This document shows, piece by piece, positions 16,328 to 25,656 of a DNA stretch of 64,000 nt; the stretch's first letter is position 1, and the number at the start of each line of letters is the position of its first letter. Source of the DNA: Iamia majanohamensis (GTDB lineage Bacteria; Actinomycetota; Acidimicrobiia; Acidimicrobiales; Iamiaceae). A program made the position numbers and the translations under genes. The notes under the pieces are model-generated. The model was not told the origin of the DNA. It ran no database searches and was given only the letters and a program-made list of their open reading frames with translations. The stretch lies in the NCBI RefSeq assembly GCF_028532485.1, contig NZ_CP116942.1, positions 1,240,001 to 1,304,000 on the forward strand. Direction: 5' to 3'.

Positions 16328-16993
16328 TCAGGTGGTGACGAGGATCCGCTCGCTGGCGAACACGCCGATGCCCACGTGGGAGCCGTCGACCTCGACGGTG
16401 GTGGTGCCGTCGGGCGAGATGGCGGTGACGGTGCCGGTGCGGCCCGGCAGCAGGTCGGCCTGCTCGAGGAACTCGAGCATCCCGGGGGAGAACTCCAGCT
16501 CCTCGGGGATCCGGCTCACGACGAAGGTGGTGCCCACCGCGACGGCCCGCAGGGGCAGGGCGTCGGGTGCGGTGTAGTCGGCGCCGGGGATGGGGTTGCC
16601 GTGCGGGCAGGTGGTGGGCTCGCCGAGCACCCGCACCATGGCCTCCTCGACGTTGTCGGAGATGACGTGCTCCCACTTGCCCGCCTCCTTGTGGGCCTCG
16701 GCCCAGGAGAGGTCGAGCACGTCGGTGAGGAAGCGCTCGGCCAGGCGGTGGCGGCGCACGACCGACTCGGCCAGGCGCAGGCCGTCGACGGTGAGGGTGA
16801 TGCGGCCGTCGATGTCGACGAGGCCCTCGGACTCCAGCTTGCGGATCATCTCCGACACGGCCGGGCGGGAGACCTCGAGGCGCTCCGCGATCCGGGCCTG
16901 GATGACGTCGACGTCGTCCTCGTTGAGCTCGAAGATCGCCTCGCAGTACTCCTCGAACGCAGGGTGGTACTCGGGGGGGCTGTACGTGGCCAC
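16328..16993 (-). CDS. DtxR/IdeR-family iron-dependent repressor
   Basis: 221 aa, the full three-domain length. Winged helix with recognition region RLEVSRPAVSEMIRKLESEGLV (about 38-59); metal-binding/dimerisation domain with HRLAERFL, WEHVISDNVEEAM and the conserved Cys-His motif TTCPHGNPIPG; and a C-terminal SH3-like domain (about 145-221). This is the pattern of Fe(II)-dependent DtxR/IdeR, which represses iron uptake and controls storage; Mn-type MntR lacks the third domain. GTG start at 16993 with TAGGAT ending 6 nt upstream: a leaderless transcript. Confidence 0.92.
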   Translation of the reverse strand: MATYSPPEYHPAFEEYCEAIFELNEDDVDVIQARIAERLEVSRPAVSEMIRKLESEGLVDIDGRITLTVDGLRLAESVVRRHRLAERFLTDVLDLSWAEAHKEAGKWEHVISDNVEEAMVRVLGEPTTCPHGNPIPGADYTAPDALPLRAVAVGTTFVVSRIPEELEFSPGMLEFLEQADLLPGRTGTVTAISPDGTTTVEVDGSHVGIGVFASERILVTT

Positions 16994-16999
16994 GGGGAG

Positions 17000-17005
17000 A
17001 TCCTA
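17000..17005 (-). promoter_or_regulatory. -10 box of leaderless dtxR promoter
   Basis: TAGGAT on the minus strand ends 6 nt before the GTG at 16993; no ribosome site is present. Confidence 0.55.
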
Positions 17006-17120
17006 CCGGCCCCGGGGGCGCGACCAGCGGGGCGTCGGGCCGGTCCCGGCCGCCGGCGGGCCCCCTGCGCCTCCGTGGCGAGCCGCCGACCCCGAGGTGC
17101 CCCCCGGTCGCGCCCGTCGG

Positions 17121-17126
17121 TACGGT
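17121..17126 (+). promoter_or_regulatory. -10 box of leaderless cupredoxin promoter
   Basis: TACGGT ends 8 nt before the GTG at 17135. Confidence 0.55.
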
Positions 17127-17134
17127 GCGGCGCC

Positions 17135-17545
17135 GTGACCCGGCCCCGCCACCGCCCCCTGCTCGTGGCCGTCGCCACCCTCGTGGCGGCGGGCCTGCTC
17201 GGGGCGTGCGGCGGCGACGAGGAGGCCTCCGGCCCCCCGCCCGACTGCACCCGGATCGAGGACGGGGCGGTCACCCTGGTGGCCGAGAACCTGCAGTGGG
17301 ACGCCGACTGCCTCCGGGTCCCCCAGGGCACCGAGGTGACCTTCACCGTCGACAACCGCGACCAGGGCGTGCAGCACAACCTGGACGTGGCGGGGCCCTC
17401 GGGCGAGGAGGGGACCGAGCTGGAGGCCGGGCCGGTGACCCAGACGCTGGTCTACGACGCGACCGAGGCCGGTCGGCACCCCTACGTGTGCGAGATCCAC
17501 CCGGCCATGGAGGGCGACCTCTGGGTGACCCCGGCCGCGGGCTGA
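17135..17545 (+). CDS. cupredoxin-domain lipoprotein
   Basis: 136 aa. Lipoprotein signal (LVAAGLLGAC, Cys about residue 27) followed by a single cupredoxin fold. Type 1 copper ligands are all present: His in GVQHNLD, then Cys-His-Met in YVCEIHPAMEG near the C-terminus. It should be a membrane-anchored, extracytoplasmic small electron carrier or copper-binding protein; its partner is not in view. GTG start at 17135 fits a leaderless transcript. It is divergent from the iron regulator gene with 141 bp between starts. Confidence 0.88.
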   Translation: MTRPRHRPLLVAVATLVAAGLLGACGGDEEASGPPPDCTRIEDGAVTLVAENLQWDADCLRVPQGTEVTFTVDNRDQGVQHNLDVAGPSGEEGTELEAGPVTQTLVYDATEAGRHPYVCEIHPAMEGDLWVTPAAG

Positions 17546-17586
17546 GCGGCGACGACCGGCCCGGTCGCGATGTCACACCCCCGCCG

Positions 17587-17592
17587 TACGCT
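17587..17592 (+). promoter_or_regulatory. -10 box placing an AUC at the lhr transcript start
   Basis: TACGCT ends 6 nt before ATC at 17599, the spacing seen for other leaderless genes here. It lies 42 bp after the cupredoxin stop. Confidence 0.45.
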
Positions 17593-17598
17593 GCGCCC

Positions 17599-20500
17599 AT
17601 CGGCGCACCGCCCCCGCCCCCCGAGCCCGACGCCGGCGACCCGCTCGCCCCGTTCAGCGCGCCCGTGCGGGAGTGGTTCACCACCTCCTTCGGCGCCCCC
17701 ACCGATGCCCAGGCCCAGGGCTGGCCGGCCATCGCCGCCGGCGAGCACGCCCTGGTCCTCGCCCCCACCGGGTCGGGCAAGACCCTCGCCGCCTTCCTCT
17801 GGGGCATCGACCGCCTGATGACCCAGCCCCGGCCGGTCGACGACCGGGGCCGGCCCGTCGAGGGCACCCGCATCATCTACCTGTCGCCCCTCCGGGCCCT
17901 GGCCGTCGACGTCGACAAGAACCTCCGCAGCCCGCTGCGGGGCATCCGCTTCGCGGCCGAGCGGCTGGGCGCCGAGCACGCCGCGGTGGCCGCGGCCGAG
18001 CCCACCGTGGCCCTGCGCACCGGCGACACCCCGCAGGACGAGCGCCGCACCCAGCAGCGCCACCCGCCCGACATCCTCATCACCACGCCCGAGTCGCTCT
18101 ACCTGATGCTCACCTCCCGGGTGCGGGAGACCCTCACCGGCGTCGAGGCCGTGATCATCGACGAGATCCACTCCGTCGCCGCCACCAAGCGGGGGTCCCA
18201 CCTGGCCCTCACCCTCGAGCGGCTGGAGGCCGTCACCGACCGCCCGCCCCAGCGCATCGGGCTGTCGGCCACCCAGCGCCCCCTCGACGAGATCGCCCGC
18301 TTCCTCGGCGGGCACGGCGACGACGGCCGGCCCCGGCCCGTCACCATCGTCGACGCCGGCACCCGCAAGCAGCTCGACGTCGAGGTCATCGTCCCCGTCG
18401 ACGACATGGCCGACCTGGGCCAGCCCGTCACCCCCGAGGAGCTGCCCAGCGGCCCCGCCGCCGCGGCCCCCGCCCGGCGCAGCATATGGCCCTCGATGCA
18501 CCCCCAGCTGCTCGACCTGGTGCGGGCCCACCGCTCGACGCTGATCTTCGTCAACGCCCGACGCCTGGCCGAGCGGCTGGCCACCCGGCTCAACGAGCTG
18601 GCCGCCGAGCAGGACGCCCTGGCCCGGGGCGAGGAGCCCGGTGCCACCTACTCGGGGGATGAGGCCGTGGGGGTGTCGCCCGACGCCGACGCGCCGGTGC
18701 CCGAGCTGGTGAAGGCCCACCACGGATCGCTCGCCCGCGAGCAGCGGCTGGTGATCGAGGACGACCTGAAGGCGGGACGGCTGCGGGGCCTGGTGGCCAC
18801 CTCGTCGCTGGAGCTCGGCATCGACATGGGGGCGGTCGACCTGGTGGTCCAGGTGGAGTCGCCCGGGGCGGTGAGCCGGGGCCTGCAGCGCATCGGCCGG
18901 GCCGGCCACCAGGTGGGCGAGCCCAGCCGGGGCAAGGTCTTCCCCAAGCACCGGGCCGACCTGCTGGAGGCGGCCACCGTGGTGCCCCGCATGGAGGCGG
19001 GCCTGGTCGAGGCCATGCGGTACCCGCGGAACCCGGTCGACGTGCTGGCCCAGCAGATCGTGGCCATGTGCGCCCTCGACGAGTGGGCCGTCGACGACCT
19101 CGCCGCGCTCGTCCGGCGGGCCGCCCCCTTCGCCGAGCTCACCGACGGGGTGCTCACCGAGGTCCTCGACCTGCTCGCCGGCCGCTACCCGTCCGAGGAG
19201 TTCTCCGAGCTGCGGCCCCGCATCGTGTGGGACCGGGTCGCCGGGGTGGTGCGGGGCCGCCAGGGGGCGCAGCGCCTGGCCGTCACCAGCGGCGGCACCA
19301 TCCCCGACCGCGGCCTCTACGGCGTCTTCCTGCCCGACGGCACCCGGGTGGGCGAGCTCGACGAGGAGATGGTCTACGAGAGCCGCCCGGGCGAGACCTT
19401 CCTGCTCGGGGCCACCACCTGGCGCATCGAGGACATCACCCACGAGCGCGTGGTCGTCACCCCGGCCCCCGGCCTGCCGGGGAAGATGCCGTTCTGGCAC
19501 GGCGACGGCCCGGGCCGGCCCCTCGAGCTGGGACGGGCGGTGGGCGAGACGACCCGCACCCTCCGCGACCTGCCCCACGACGAGGCCCTGGCCCGCCTGC
19601 GCGACGTCCACCGCCTCGACGAGCGGGCGGCCACCAACCTCCTCGCCTACATCGAGGACCAGGCCGCCGAGGCCGCGGTGCCCGACGACCGCACCATCGT
19701 GGTCGAGCGCTTCCGCGACGAGATCGGCGACTGGCGGGTGTGCGTCCTCTCGCCGTTCGGGGCCCGGGTCCACGCCCCCTGGGCCATGGTCCTCCAGGCC
19801 CGGCTGGCCGAGCGGTGGGGGGCGCCGGTCGAGCTCATGTGGAGCGACGACGGCATCGTCATCCGCCTGCCCGAGGCCTACGACGAGCTCCCCCTGGAGG
19901 AGCTGCTGGTCGAGCCCGAGGAGGTCGACGAGGCCATCGTCGCCCACCTGCCGGGCACCGCCCTGTTCGCCTCCCGGTTCCGGGAGTGCGCGGCCCGGGC
20001 CCTGCTCCTGCCCCGGCGCCGCCCCGACCGCCGCACCCCGCTGTGGCAGCAGCGCCAGCGGGCCGCCGACCTGCTGGCCGTGGCCGCCCGGCACCCCCGT
20101 TTCCCGATCCTCTACGAGACCACCCGCGAGATCCTGACCGACGTCTTCGACGTGCCCGCCCTGCGCGAGCTGCTGGGCGACCTCCGGGCCCGGCGGGTGC
20201 GGGCCGTCCCGGTCGACACGCCCAAGGCGTCGCCGTTCGCCCAGTCCCTGCTCTTCGGCTGGATCGCGGTCTACATGTACGAGGGCGACGCCCCCCTGGC
20301 CGAGCGCCGGGCGGCCGCCCTGGCCCTCGACCGCGACCTGCTGGCCGAGCTGCTGGGTGCCGACGAGCTGCGCGACCTGCTCGACGCCGAGGTCCTCGAC
20401 GAGGTGGAGCGCTCGCTCCAGCACCTCGACGGGCGGGTGCCGGCCCGCGACCCCGACGAGCTCCACGACGTCATCCGCACCCTGGGGCCGCTGAGCGTGG

Positions 20501-22743
20501 CCGAGCTGGCCCGGCGCTCCGACCCCGGGGGCGAGGCCAGCCGGGCTGTGCGCGCCGCGGGCGGGCCTGCGGGCGCTGCCGCCCCGGCGCCACCCGACGA
20601 CCCGTCGTCGACGGCCGTCGGCCCGCGAATCGCCAGCGAATCGCTTCCCGACCAGGCGCGACGCGACGTGTCGTCCGCCGGCGTCGGCCAGCGAACCGCC
20701 AGCGAATCGCCCCCCGACGACCCGCAGGGAGCCGCGTCGAGCTCCGAGGCGTGGCCCGACGCCGCCCCCGAGCCGGAGCCGGAGCCCGCCCCCTGGCCGC
20801 CGCCGGCGCGCGACGAGCAGGCCGTGCGGGCGACGGTCGAGGGCTGGGTCGACGCCCTGGTCGAGGCCCGCCGGGCCGTGCGCGTCGGCGTGGCGGGGGA
20901 GGAGCAGGTCGCCGCGGCCGAGGACGCAGCCCGCCTGCGCGACGCCCTCGGCTGCGCCGTGCCGGTCGGCCTGCCCTCGGCCTTCACCGAGCCCGTGGCC
21001 CGGCCCCTCCACGACCTGGTGGCCCGCCACGCCCGCACCCACGGCCCGTTCCTCGCCCGCGACGTGGCCGCACGCCTCGCCGTCGACGAGCCGCGGGTCG
21101 TGGCCGCGCTCGCCGACCTCTCCTCCGAGGGTCGCGTCGTGCAGGGCGAGTTCCGGCCCGGCGGCGTCGAGCGGGAGTGGTGCGACAACGAGGTCCTGCG
21201 GCGCATCCGGCGCCGCTCCCTCGCCGCCCTGCGCCGCGAGGTCGAGCCGGTCGAGGCCGATGCCCTGGCCCGCTTCCTCCCCCGGTGGCAGGGGGTGGGG
21301 CTGCCCCGACGCGGCGTCGACGGGCTGGTCGAGGCCCTGGGCGTGCTCCAGGGCGCCCCCATCCCGGCCTCGGTGCTGGAGGCCGACGTGCTGCCCGCCC
21401 GCCTGCCGCAGTACCGCCCGGCCGACCTCGACGGCCTCGCCGCGTCGGGCGAGGTGGTGTGGGTGGGGGCGGGCGCCATCGGCTCGGGCGACGGCCGGGT
21501 CCGCCTGGTCTTCCGCGAGGAGCTGGGCCTGCTCGTGCCCGACCCGGACCCGGCCGAGGCGCCCGACGGGGCGGTGCACGAGGTCCTGCGCGCCCACCTG
21601 GGCGCCCGGGGCGCGTCCTTCTGGCCCGAGCTGCAGCGGGCCGTGGCCGACACCGGCCTGGAGTGGGACGACGCCTCGCTGCTCGCCGCCCTCTGGGACC
21701 TGGTGTGGGCCGGCGAGGTCACCAACGACACGCTCGCCCCCCTGCGGGCCTTCGCCGCCCCCAAGGCCCGGGGCGCACGATCCGGCGGGGGCCGGGGCCG
21801 CGCCGGGCGCCCCCGGGTCGGTCGGCTCACCCGCCTCGGCCCCCCGGCCGCGGCCGGGCGCTGGTCCCTGGTCGCCCCGCTGCGGGAGCCGGTGCCCACC
21901 CCCAGCGAGGCCGCCCTGGCCCGGGCCCAGCAGCTGCTCGAGCGCCACGGCGTGCTCACCCGGGAGGCCGCCCTGGCCGAGGGGGTCGAGGGCGGCTTCG
22001 CCGGCGTCTACCCGGTGCTGCGGGCCATGGAGGACAAGGGCACCGTGCGCCGGGGCTACTTCGTCACCGGCCTCGGCGCCGCCCAGTTCGCCCTGCCCGG
22101 CGCCGTCGACCGCCTGCGGGCCGAGCGCGACCCGGTCGCCTCCCGCCCCGCCCGCCGGGGCCCGGCACCCGTCGGCGACCCCGGCGGGCCCGCCGAGGAG
22201 GCGGACCTGCCCGCGGGGTGGGACCCGGTGCCGGCCGACGACCGGGGGTGGTCGGCCGAGGACCCCTACCCCGGCGTCGACGCCTGGGGCGACGCGTGGG
22301 ACGACGTCGACGGCCCGCCCGACCCCGACACCGCGCCCCTGGTGCTGGCGGCCACCGACCCGGCCCAGCCCTACGGGGCGGCCCTGCCCTGGCCCGAGTC
22401 GGCCGGCCGCCCGGCCCGGGCCGCCGGGGCCCACGTGGTGCTGGTCGACGGCCGGCCCCTGGCCTACCTCGAGCGCGGCGGCCGCAGCGTCGCCCTGTTC
22501 CCCGGCGCCGCCGGCCGGGGCCCCGACGCCGTCCCCCTCCCGCCCACCGACGACGACCCCGCCGGGTTGGGTGACGGGCGCTGGGCCGAGGGCCTGGCCG
22601 GGCTGGTGCGGTCGGGGCGGCGCCGGTCGGTCGAGGTGACCAAGGTCGACGGGGAGCCGGTCCGGGAGTCGCCGGCCGCCGACCTGCTCCGCGCCGCCGG
22701 GTTCACCGACTCCTACCGGGGCCTCGTCCTCCGCTCGCGCTGA
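17599..22743 (+). CDS. lhr: Lhr-family large ATP-dependent helicase
   Basis: Superfamily 2 DNA helicase of the Lhr group (DNA repair), about 1714 aa, longer than typical Lhr (~1500). Helicase motifs in order: Walker A APTGSGKT (about 53-60), STPE-like TTPESL, DEIH box (IIDEIHSVA, about 187), LSATQRP, GIDMG, and QRIGRAGHQ. C-terminal Lhr winged-helix regions continue to the end. No ATG, GTG or TTG exists in frame between the previous gene and the helicase domain; the first canonical option, GTG 17665, loses the conserved PLAPFSAPV. The leaderless -10 box points to ATC at 17599, a rare AUC start. Around residues 1000-1050 a Ser/Pro/Ala linker includes a copy of a dispersed repeat element (20625-20710), read in frame. 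Confidence 0.9.
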   Translation: MGAPPPPPEPDAGDPLAPFSAPVREWFTTSFGAPTDAQAQGWPAIAAGEHALVLAPTGSGKTLAAFLWGIDRLMTQPRPVDDRGRPVEGTRIIYLSPLRALAVDVDKNLRSPLRGIRFAAERLGAEHAAVAAAEPTVALRTGDTPQDERRTQQRHPPDILITTPESLYLMLTSRVRETLTGVEAVIIDEIHSVAATKRGSHLALTLERLEAVTDRPPQRIGLSATQRPLDEIARFLGGHGDDGRPRPVTIVDAGTRKQLDVEVIVPVDDMADLGQPVTPEELPSGPAAAAPARRSIWPSMHPQLLDLVRAHRSTLIFVNARRLAERLATRLNELAAEQDALARGEEPGATYSGDEAVGVSPDADAPVPELVKAHHGSLAREQRLVIEDDLKAGRLRGLVATSSLELGIDMGAVDLVVQVESPGAVSRGLQRIGRAGHQVGEPSRGKVFPKHRADLLEAATVVPRMEAGLVEAMRYPRNPVDVLAQQIVAMCALDEWAVDDLAALVRRAAPFAELTDGVLTEVLDLLAGRYPSEEFSELRPRIVWDRVAGVVRGRQGAQRLAVTSGGTIPDRGLYGVFLPDGTRVGELDEEMVYESRPGETFLLGATTWRIEDITHERVVVTPAPGLPGKMPFWHGDGPGRPLELGRAVGETTRTLRDLPHDEALARLRDVHRLDERAATNLLAYIEDQAAEAAVPDDRTIVVERFRDEIGDWRVCVLSPFGARVHAPWAMVLQARLAERWGAPVELMWSDDGIVIRLPEAYDELPLEELLVEPEEVDEAIVAHLPGTALFASRFRECAARALLLPRRRPDRRTPLWQQRQRAADLLAVAARHPRFPILYETTREILTDVFDVPALRELLGDLRARRVRAVPVDTPKASPFAQSLLFGWIAVYMYEGDAPLAERRAAALALDRDLLAELLGADELRDLLDAEVLDEVERSLQHLDGRVPARDPDELHDVIRTLGPLSVAELARRSDPGGEASRAVRAAGGPAGAAAPAPPDDPSSTAVGPRIASESLPDQARRDVSSAGVGQRTASESPPDDPQGAASSSEAWPDAAPEPEPEPAPWPPPARDEQAVRATVEGWVDALVEARRAVRVGVAGEEQVAAAEDAARLRDALGCAVPVGLPSAFTEPVARPLHDLVARHARTHGPFLARDVAARLAVDEPRVVAALADLSSEGRVVQGEFRPGGVEREWCDNEVLRRIRRRSLAALRREVEPVEADALARFLPRWQGVGLPRRGVDGLVEALGVLQGAPIPASVLEADVLPARLPQYRPADLDGLAASGEVVWVGAGAIGSGDGRVRLVFREELGLLVPDPDPAEAPDGAVHEVLRAHLGARGASFWPELQRAVADTGLEWDDASLLAALWDLVWAGEVTNDTLAPLRAFAAPKARGARSGGGRGRAGRPRVGRLTRLGPPAAAGRWSLVAPLREPVPTPSEAALARAQQLLERHGVLTREAALAEGVEGGFAGVYPVLRAMEDKGTVRRGYFVTGLGAAQFALPGAVDRLRAERDPVASRPARRGPAPVGDPGGPAEEADLPAGWDPVPADDRGWSAEDPYPGVDAWGDAWDDVDGPPDPDTAPLVLAATDPAQPYGAALPWPESAGRPARAAGAHVVLVDGRPLAYLERGGRSVALFPGAAGRGPDAVPLPPTDDDPAGLGDGRWAEGLAGLVRSGRRRSVEVTKVDGEPVRESPAADLLRAAGFTDSYRGLVLRSR
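20625..20710. repeat. GCGAWTCGC inverted-repeat element inside lhr
   Basis: Two 21-nt arms (20625-20645 and 20690-20710), each with two copies of GCGAATCGC or a one-base variant set 11 nt apart, separated by 44 nt. The arms are inverted repeats at 16 of 21 positions. A second copy of the same design is at 40903-40989. Here it adds an in-frame linker (the peptides PRIASESLP and QRTASESPP 22 residues apart). Confidence 0.7.
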
Positions 22744-22758
22744 CGCCGGCCCGAGCCG

Positions 22759-22959
22759 TCACTCCTCCTCGTCGCGGCCCTTCTGCTCCCAGCGCTCGTC
22801 CTCCTCCTTCCACTCCTCGTTGCGGGCCTCGACCCGCTCCCGCCAGCGCTCGGCCGCCTCCCTCGTCGGGTACGGCCCCAGCACGTCGATGTCGGCGGGG
22901 CGCTCGTCGCCCGTCACCGCCCGTCCCCTGGTCAGGTCCCACCACCACGTCTCGGCCAC
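22759..22959 (-). CDS. small conserved acidic protein, function unknown
   Basis: 66 aa, cytosolic. Begins VAETWWWDLTRGRAV, then ADIDVLGPYPTREAAERWRERVE and a highly charged Glu/Arg/Trp-rich end (KEEDERWEQKGRDEEE). The GPYPTREEAE pattern resembles short SPOR-like actinobacterial proteins of unknown role. GTG at 22959 has GAGGAG 5-6 nt upstream, and the Trp-rich start looks like a true N-terminus. It is convergent with lhr, 15 bp away, and divergent from the rhomboid gene (78 bp). Confidence 0.75.
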   Translation of the reverse strand: MAETWWWDLTRGRAVTGDERPADIDVLGPYPTREAAERWRERVEARNEEWKEEDERWEQKGRDEEE

Positions 22960-23037
22960 GGTCGCTCCTCTCGTCGGGGCCCCGACCCTGCCACGTCCGC
23001 CCGGGGGGCACGGCCCCCGCCGCGCGAGCATGGGGGC

Positions 23038-23655
23038 GTGGGCCTCCCGTCGCCGTCGGAGCCCTCGGTGCCCGCCCCACCGACCTCCGACCTCCTCCGA
23101 CCCCTCGTCGTGGTGGGCGTGCTGGTCGCGGCCATGTGGGTCGTCGAGGTCATCGACCTGGTGCCCGGCACCCCCTTCGACTCCTGGGGCATCGAGCCCC
23201 GCCAGGTGGACGGCCTCCTCGGGATCCCCCTGGCGCCCTTCCTGCACTCCGGGTTCGGGCACCTGCTCGCCAACACGCTCTCGTTCCTCGTGCTCGGCGC
23301 CATCATCGCCAGCAGCAGCATCGGGACCTTCGTGCGGGTCACCGTCATCGTCGGCCTGGTGAGCGGGCTGGGCACCTGGCTCCTCGCCGCCCCCGGCACC
23401 GTCCACCTCGGCGCCAGCGGCCTCGTCTTCGGCTACCTCACCTACCTCCTCAGCCGGGGCGTGTTCGCCCGCAACCTGCTGTGGCTGGCCGGTGGGGCCC
23501 TCCTGCTCCTCGTCTACGGCGGCATCCTCTGGGGCCTGTTGCCCCGGCCGGGGGTGTCGTGGACGGGCCACGTCTTCGGCGCCGTGGGCGGCGTGCTCGC
23601 CGCGGCGGTGCTCCACCGGCGGGGCGACGCGCCCGCCCCTGCGTCGACGCCCTGA
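23038..23655 (+). CDS. rhomboid-family intramembrane serine protease
   Basis: 205 aa with about six membrane segments. The catalytic dyad is visible: Ser127 in HLGASGLVFG and His178 in SWTGHVFGAVGG; the conserved loop HSGFGHLLAN (70-79) precedes them. It should cleave transmembrane substrates within the bilayer; no substrate can be named. Start taken at the GTG 23038; no clear ribosome site or TANNNT box, so the start is less certain. The amidase gene follows after 41 bp with its own promoter. Confidence 0.9.
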   Translation: MGLPSPSEPSVPAPPTSDLLRPLVVVGVLVAAMWVVEVIDLVPGTPFDSWGIEPRQVDGLLGIPLAPFLHSGFGHLLANTLSFLVLGAIIASSSIGTFVRVTVIVGLVSGLGTWLLAAPGTVHLGASGLVFGYLTYLLSRGVFARNLLWLAGGALLLLVYGGILWGLLPRPGVSWTGHVFGAVGGVLAAAVLHRRGDAPAPASTP

Positions 23656-23682
23656 GCCGGAGCACGTCCCTCGGCGCGGTCG

Positions 23683-23688
23683 TAGGGT
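23683..23688 (+). promoter_or_regulatory. -10 box of leaderless amidase promoter
   Basis: TAGGGT ends 8 nt before the ATG at 23697. Confidence 0.55.
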
Positions 23689-23696
23689 CGCCGCCC

Positions 23697-25139
23697 ATGG
23701 ACGACCTCCACCACCTCGACGCCACCGCCCAGGCCGACCTGGTCCGCTCCGGGGAGGTGAGCCCCACCGAGCTGGTGTCGGCCGCGGTGGCACGGGCCGA
23801 GGCCACCGGTGGCGACCTCAACGCCATCATCCACCCCCGCTACGAGGAGGCGGTGGCCGAGGCCGGTGGCGACCTGCCCGACGGGCCGTTCCGCGGCGTC
23901 CCCTTCGTGCTCAAGGACCTCGACGGCACCGCCGCCGGCCTCCCCCTGCACATGGGCACCAAGGTGCTCCGCGACCACGGCTACCGGGCCCCGGCGGACG
24001 ACACCCTCGCCGAGCGCTTCCGGGCGGCCGGCCTCGTGGTCATCGGCAAGACCAACACGCCGGAGCTGGGGCTCATCCCCTCGACCGAGCCCGAGGCCAC
24101 CGGCCCCACCCACAACCCGTGGGACCTGACCCGCACGGCGGGAGGCTCCAGCGGGGGCTCGGCCGCCGCCGTCGCGGCCGAGGTGGTGCCGATGGGCCAC
24201 GCCGGCGACGGCGGGGGGTCCATCCGGATCCCCGCCAGCTGCTGCGGCCTGGTCGGGCTCAAGCCGTCGCGCGGTCGGGTGCCGGTGGGCCCCGAGGTCG
24301 GCGAGGCCTGGGCCGGCCTGGTCACCCGCCTGGCCGTGACCCGCTCGGTGCGCGACACCGCCGCCGTGCTCGACGCCGTCGCCGGCAAGGCCGTCGGCGA
24401 CCCCTACTGGGCGCCGCCGCCGGCGAGGCCCTACGCCGAGGAGGTCGGGGCCGACCCGGGATCGCTCCGCATCGGGTGGATCTCCCAGCCGCCCGACGGC
24501 TCGGCCGAGACCGAGCCCGACGTGGCCCTGGCCGTGGGCCGCACCGCCGCCGCGCTCGAGGCGCTCGGCCACCGCGTGGAGCAGGCCGCGCCCCCGGCCC
24601 TCGCCGACGGCTCCTTCGTGGCCCACTTCCTCACCTGCTTCGGGGCGTGGACGGCCCGGGAGCTGGACCGCATCGGCGAGATGGTGGGCGAGCCGGTGAC
24701 CGAGGCCGGCGTCGAGCGGGGCACCTGGGCCATCGCCGAGATGGGGAGGACGGTCACCGCCGCGCAGTACCTGGCCGGGCTCGAGGGCCTGCACCGGGCG
24801 GCCCGGGCGATCATCGGCTGGTGGGAGGTCGACGGCTTCGACCTCCTGCTCACCCCGACGATCCCCGAGGTGCCGCCCACGCTCGGCCAGTTCGGCTCGA
24901 CCCCCGACGAGCCCCTCGCCGGGGTCGTGCGCTCGACCGCCATGGTCGCCTTCTGCGCCGCCTACAACGTCACCGGCCAGCCCGCCATCTCGCTCCCCCT
25001 GGCCCGCAGCACCGCCGGTGTCCCCGTCGGCATGCAGCTGGTCGGGGCCCCGGCCTGCGAGGACGTGCTCCTGCGGGTGGCCGCGCAGGTCGAGGCGGCC
25101 CACCCCTGGGCCGACCGGCGACCCCCTCTGGCGGGCTGA
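23697..25139 (+). CDS. amidase-signature family hydrolase
   Basis: 480 aa, cytosolic amide hydrolase. The Ser-cisSer-Lys triad is readable: Lys73 (VPFVLKDLD), cis-Ser151 in [12 protein letters not shown], and nucleophile Ser175 in [12 protein letters not shown]. Length and motifs match general amidases rather than GatA: no gatB or gatC is adjacent. The substrate is unknown. Start ATG 23697 gives the usual N-terminal helix ([21 protein letters not shown]). Confidence 0.9.
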   Translation: MDDLHHLDATAQADLVRSGEVSPTELVSAAVARAEATGGDLNAIIHPRYEEAVAEAGGDLPDGPFRGVPFVLKDLDGTAAGLPLHMGTKVLRDHGYRAPADDTLAERFRAAGLVVIGKTNTPELGLIPSTEPEATGPTHNPWDLTRTAGGSSGGSAAAVAAEVVPMGHAGDGGGSIRIPASCCGLVGLKPSRGRVPVGPEVGEAWAGLVTRLAVTRSVRDTAAVLDAVAGKAVGDPYWAPPPARPYAEEVGADPGSLRIGWISQPPDGSAETEPDVALAVGRTAAALEALGHRVEQAAPPALADGSFVAHFLTCFGAWTARELDRIGEMVGEPVTEAGVERGTWAIAEMGRTVTAAQYLAGLEGLHRAARAIIGWWEVDGFDLLLTPTIPEVPPTLGQFGSTPDEPLAGVVRSTAMVAFCAAYNVTGQPAISLPLARSTAGVPVGMQLVGAPACEDVLLRVAAQVEAAHPWADRRPPLAG

Positions 25140-25656
25140 GCCGCCCCGCCCCCGGGCCAGGGGCCCGCCTCATCCGAAGGGGTGAGGCGTGGGTCGACGG
25201 CGGACGGTGGGGAAGGACGGGCGCAGGTCCCGGGGATCGTGGGGATCCACGGGACCGCCCCCCACAGCCTGGGGGTGACGAGGACGGCGCCCCGCCTCTG
25301 GACGGCGGCGGGGTGCCCCTCGTCGAAGCCGACGCCGCCGCGGTGCGGGTGTGGGCTCAGCGGGAGGGGCTCGGTGGCTCCGCGCCCTCGGCCCCGGCCG
25401 ACCGGTCCGGGCCGGGCTCCGGCCCGTCGGCCCGCTCGGGCCGCGGCTGGTGCCGCAGCACCGGCGTCGGTCCCGTCCCGCGCACTGGTACGCCTCGCCA
25501 CATGGTGGTCCCCCCGGATCCGTGGATGTCCGAGGGAGGGTAGGGGCCACCCGCCTCCCGGGTGAAGCCCACGGCGGAGATGTCGGCTGACCGCCGTCCG
25601 CCGTGCACCTCCTCGCCACCTCGCGGAGGGCGAGGTCGGTCGTGGAGGGGGGCGGC
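25140..25656. other. 517-bp intergenic gap, no gene seen
   Basis: Between the convergent amidase and cyclase-family genes. Open frames exist on both strands, but all are Arg/Pro/Ala-rich compositions typical of non-coding high-GC sequence, without domain-like patterns or ribosome sites. A short CGTGG/CCACG hairpin lies near 25240. It may be decayed coding sequence or a long 3' region. Confidence 0.5.

Noticed and set aside
17482-22434. 1650-codon open frame antisense to lhr
   Set aside because: Compositionally Gly/Ala/Val/His-rich with no motifs; long antisense frames are expected at this G+C opposite a true gene.
25140-25656. Several 80-150 codon frames in the amidase-cyclase gap as genes
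   Set aside because: Arg/Pro/Ala-rich composition, no start signals, and frames on both strands compete; no domain-like pattern.
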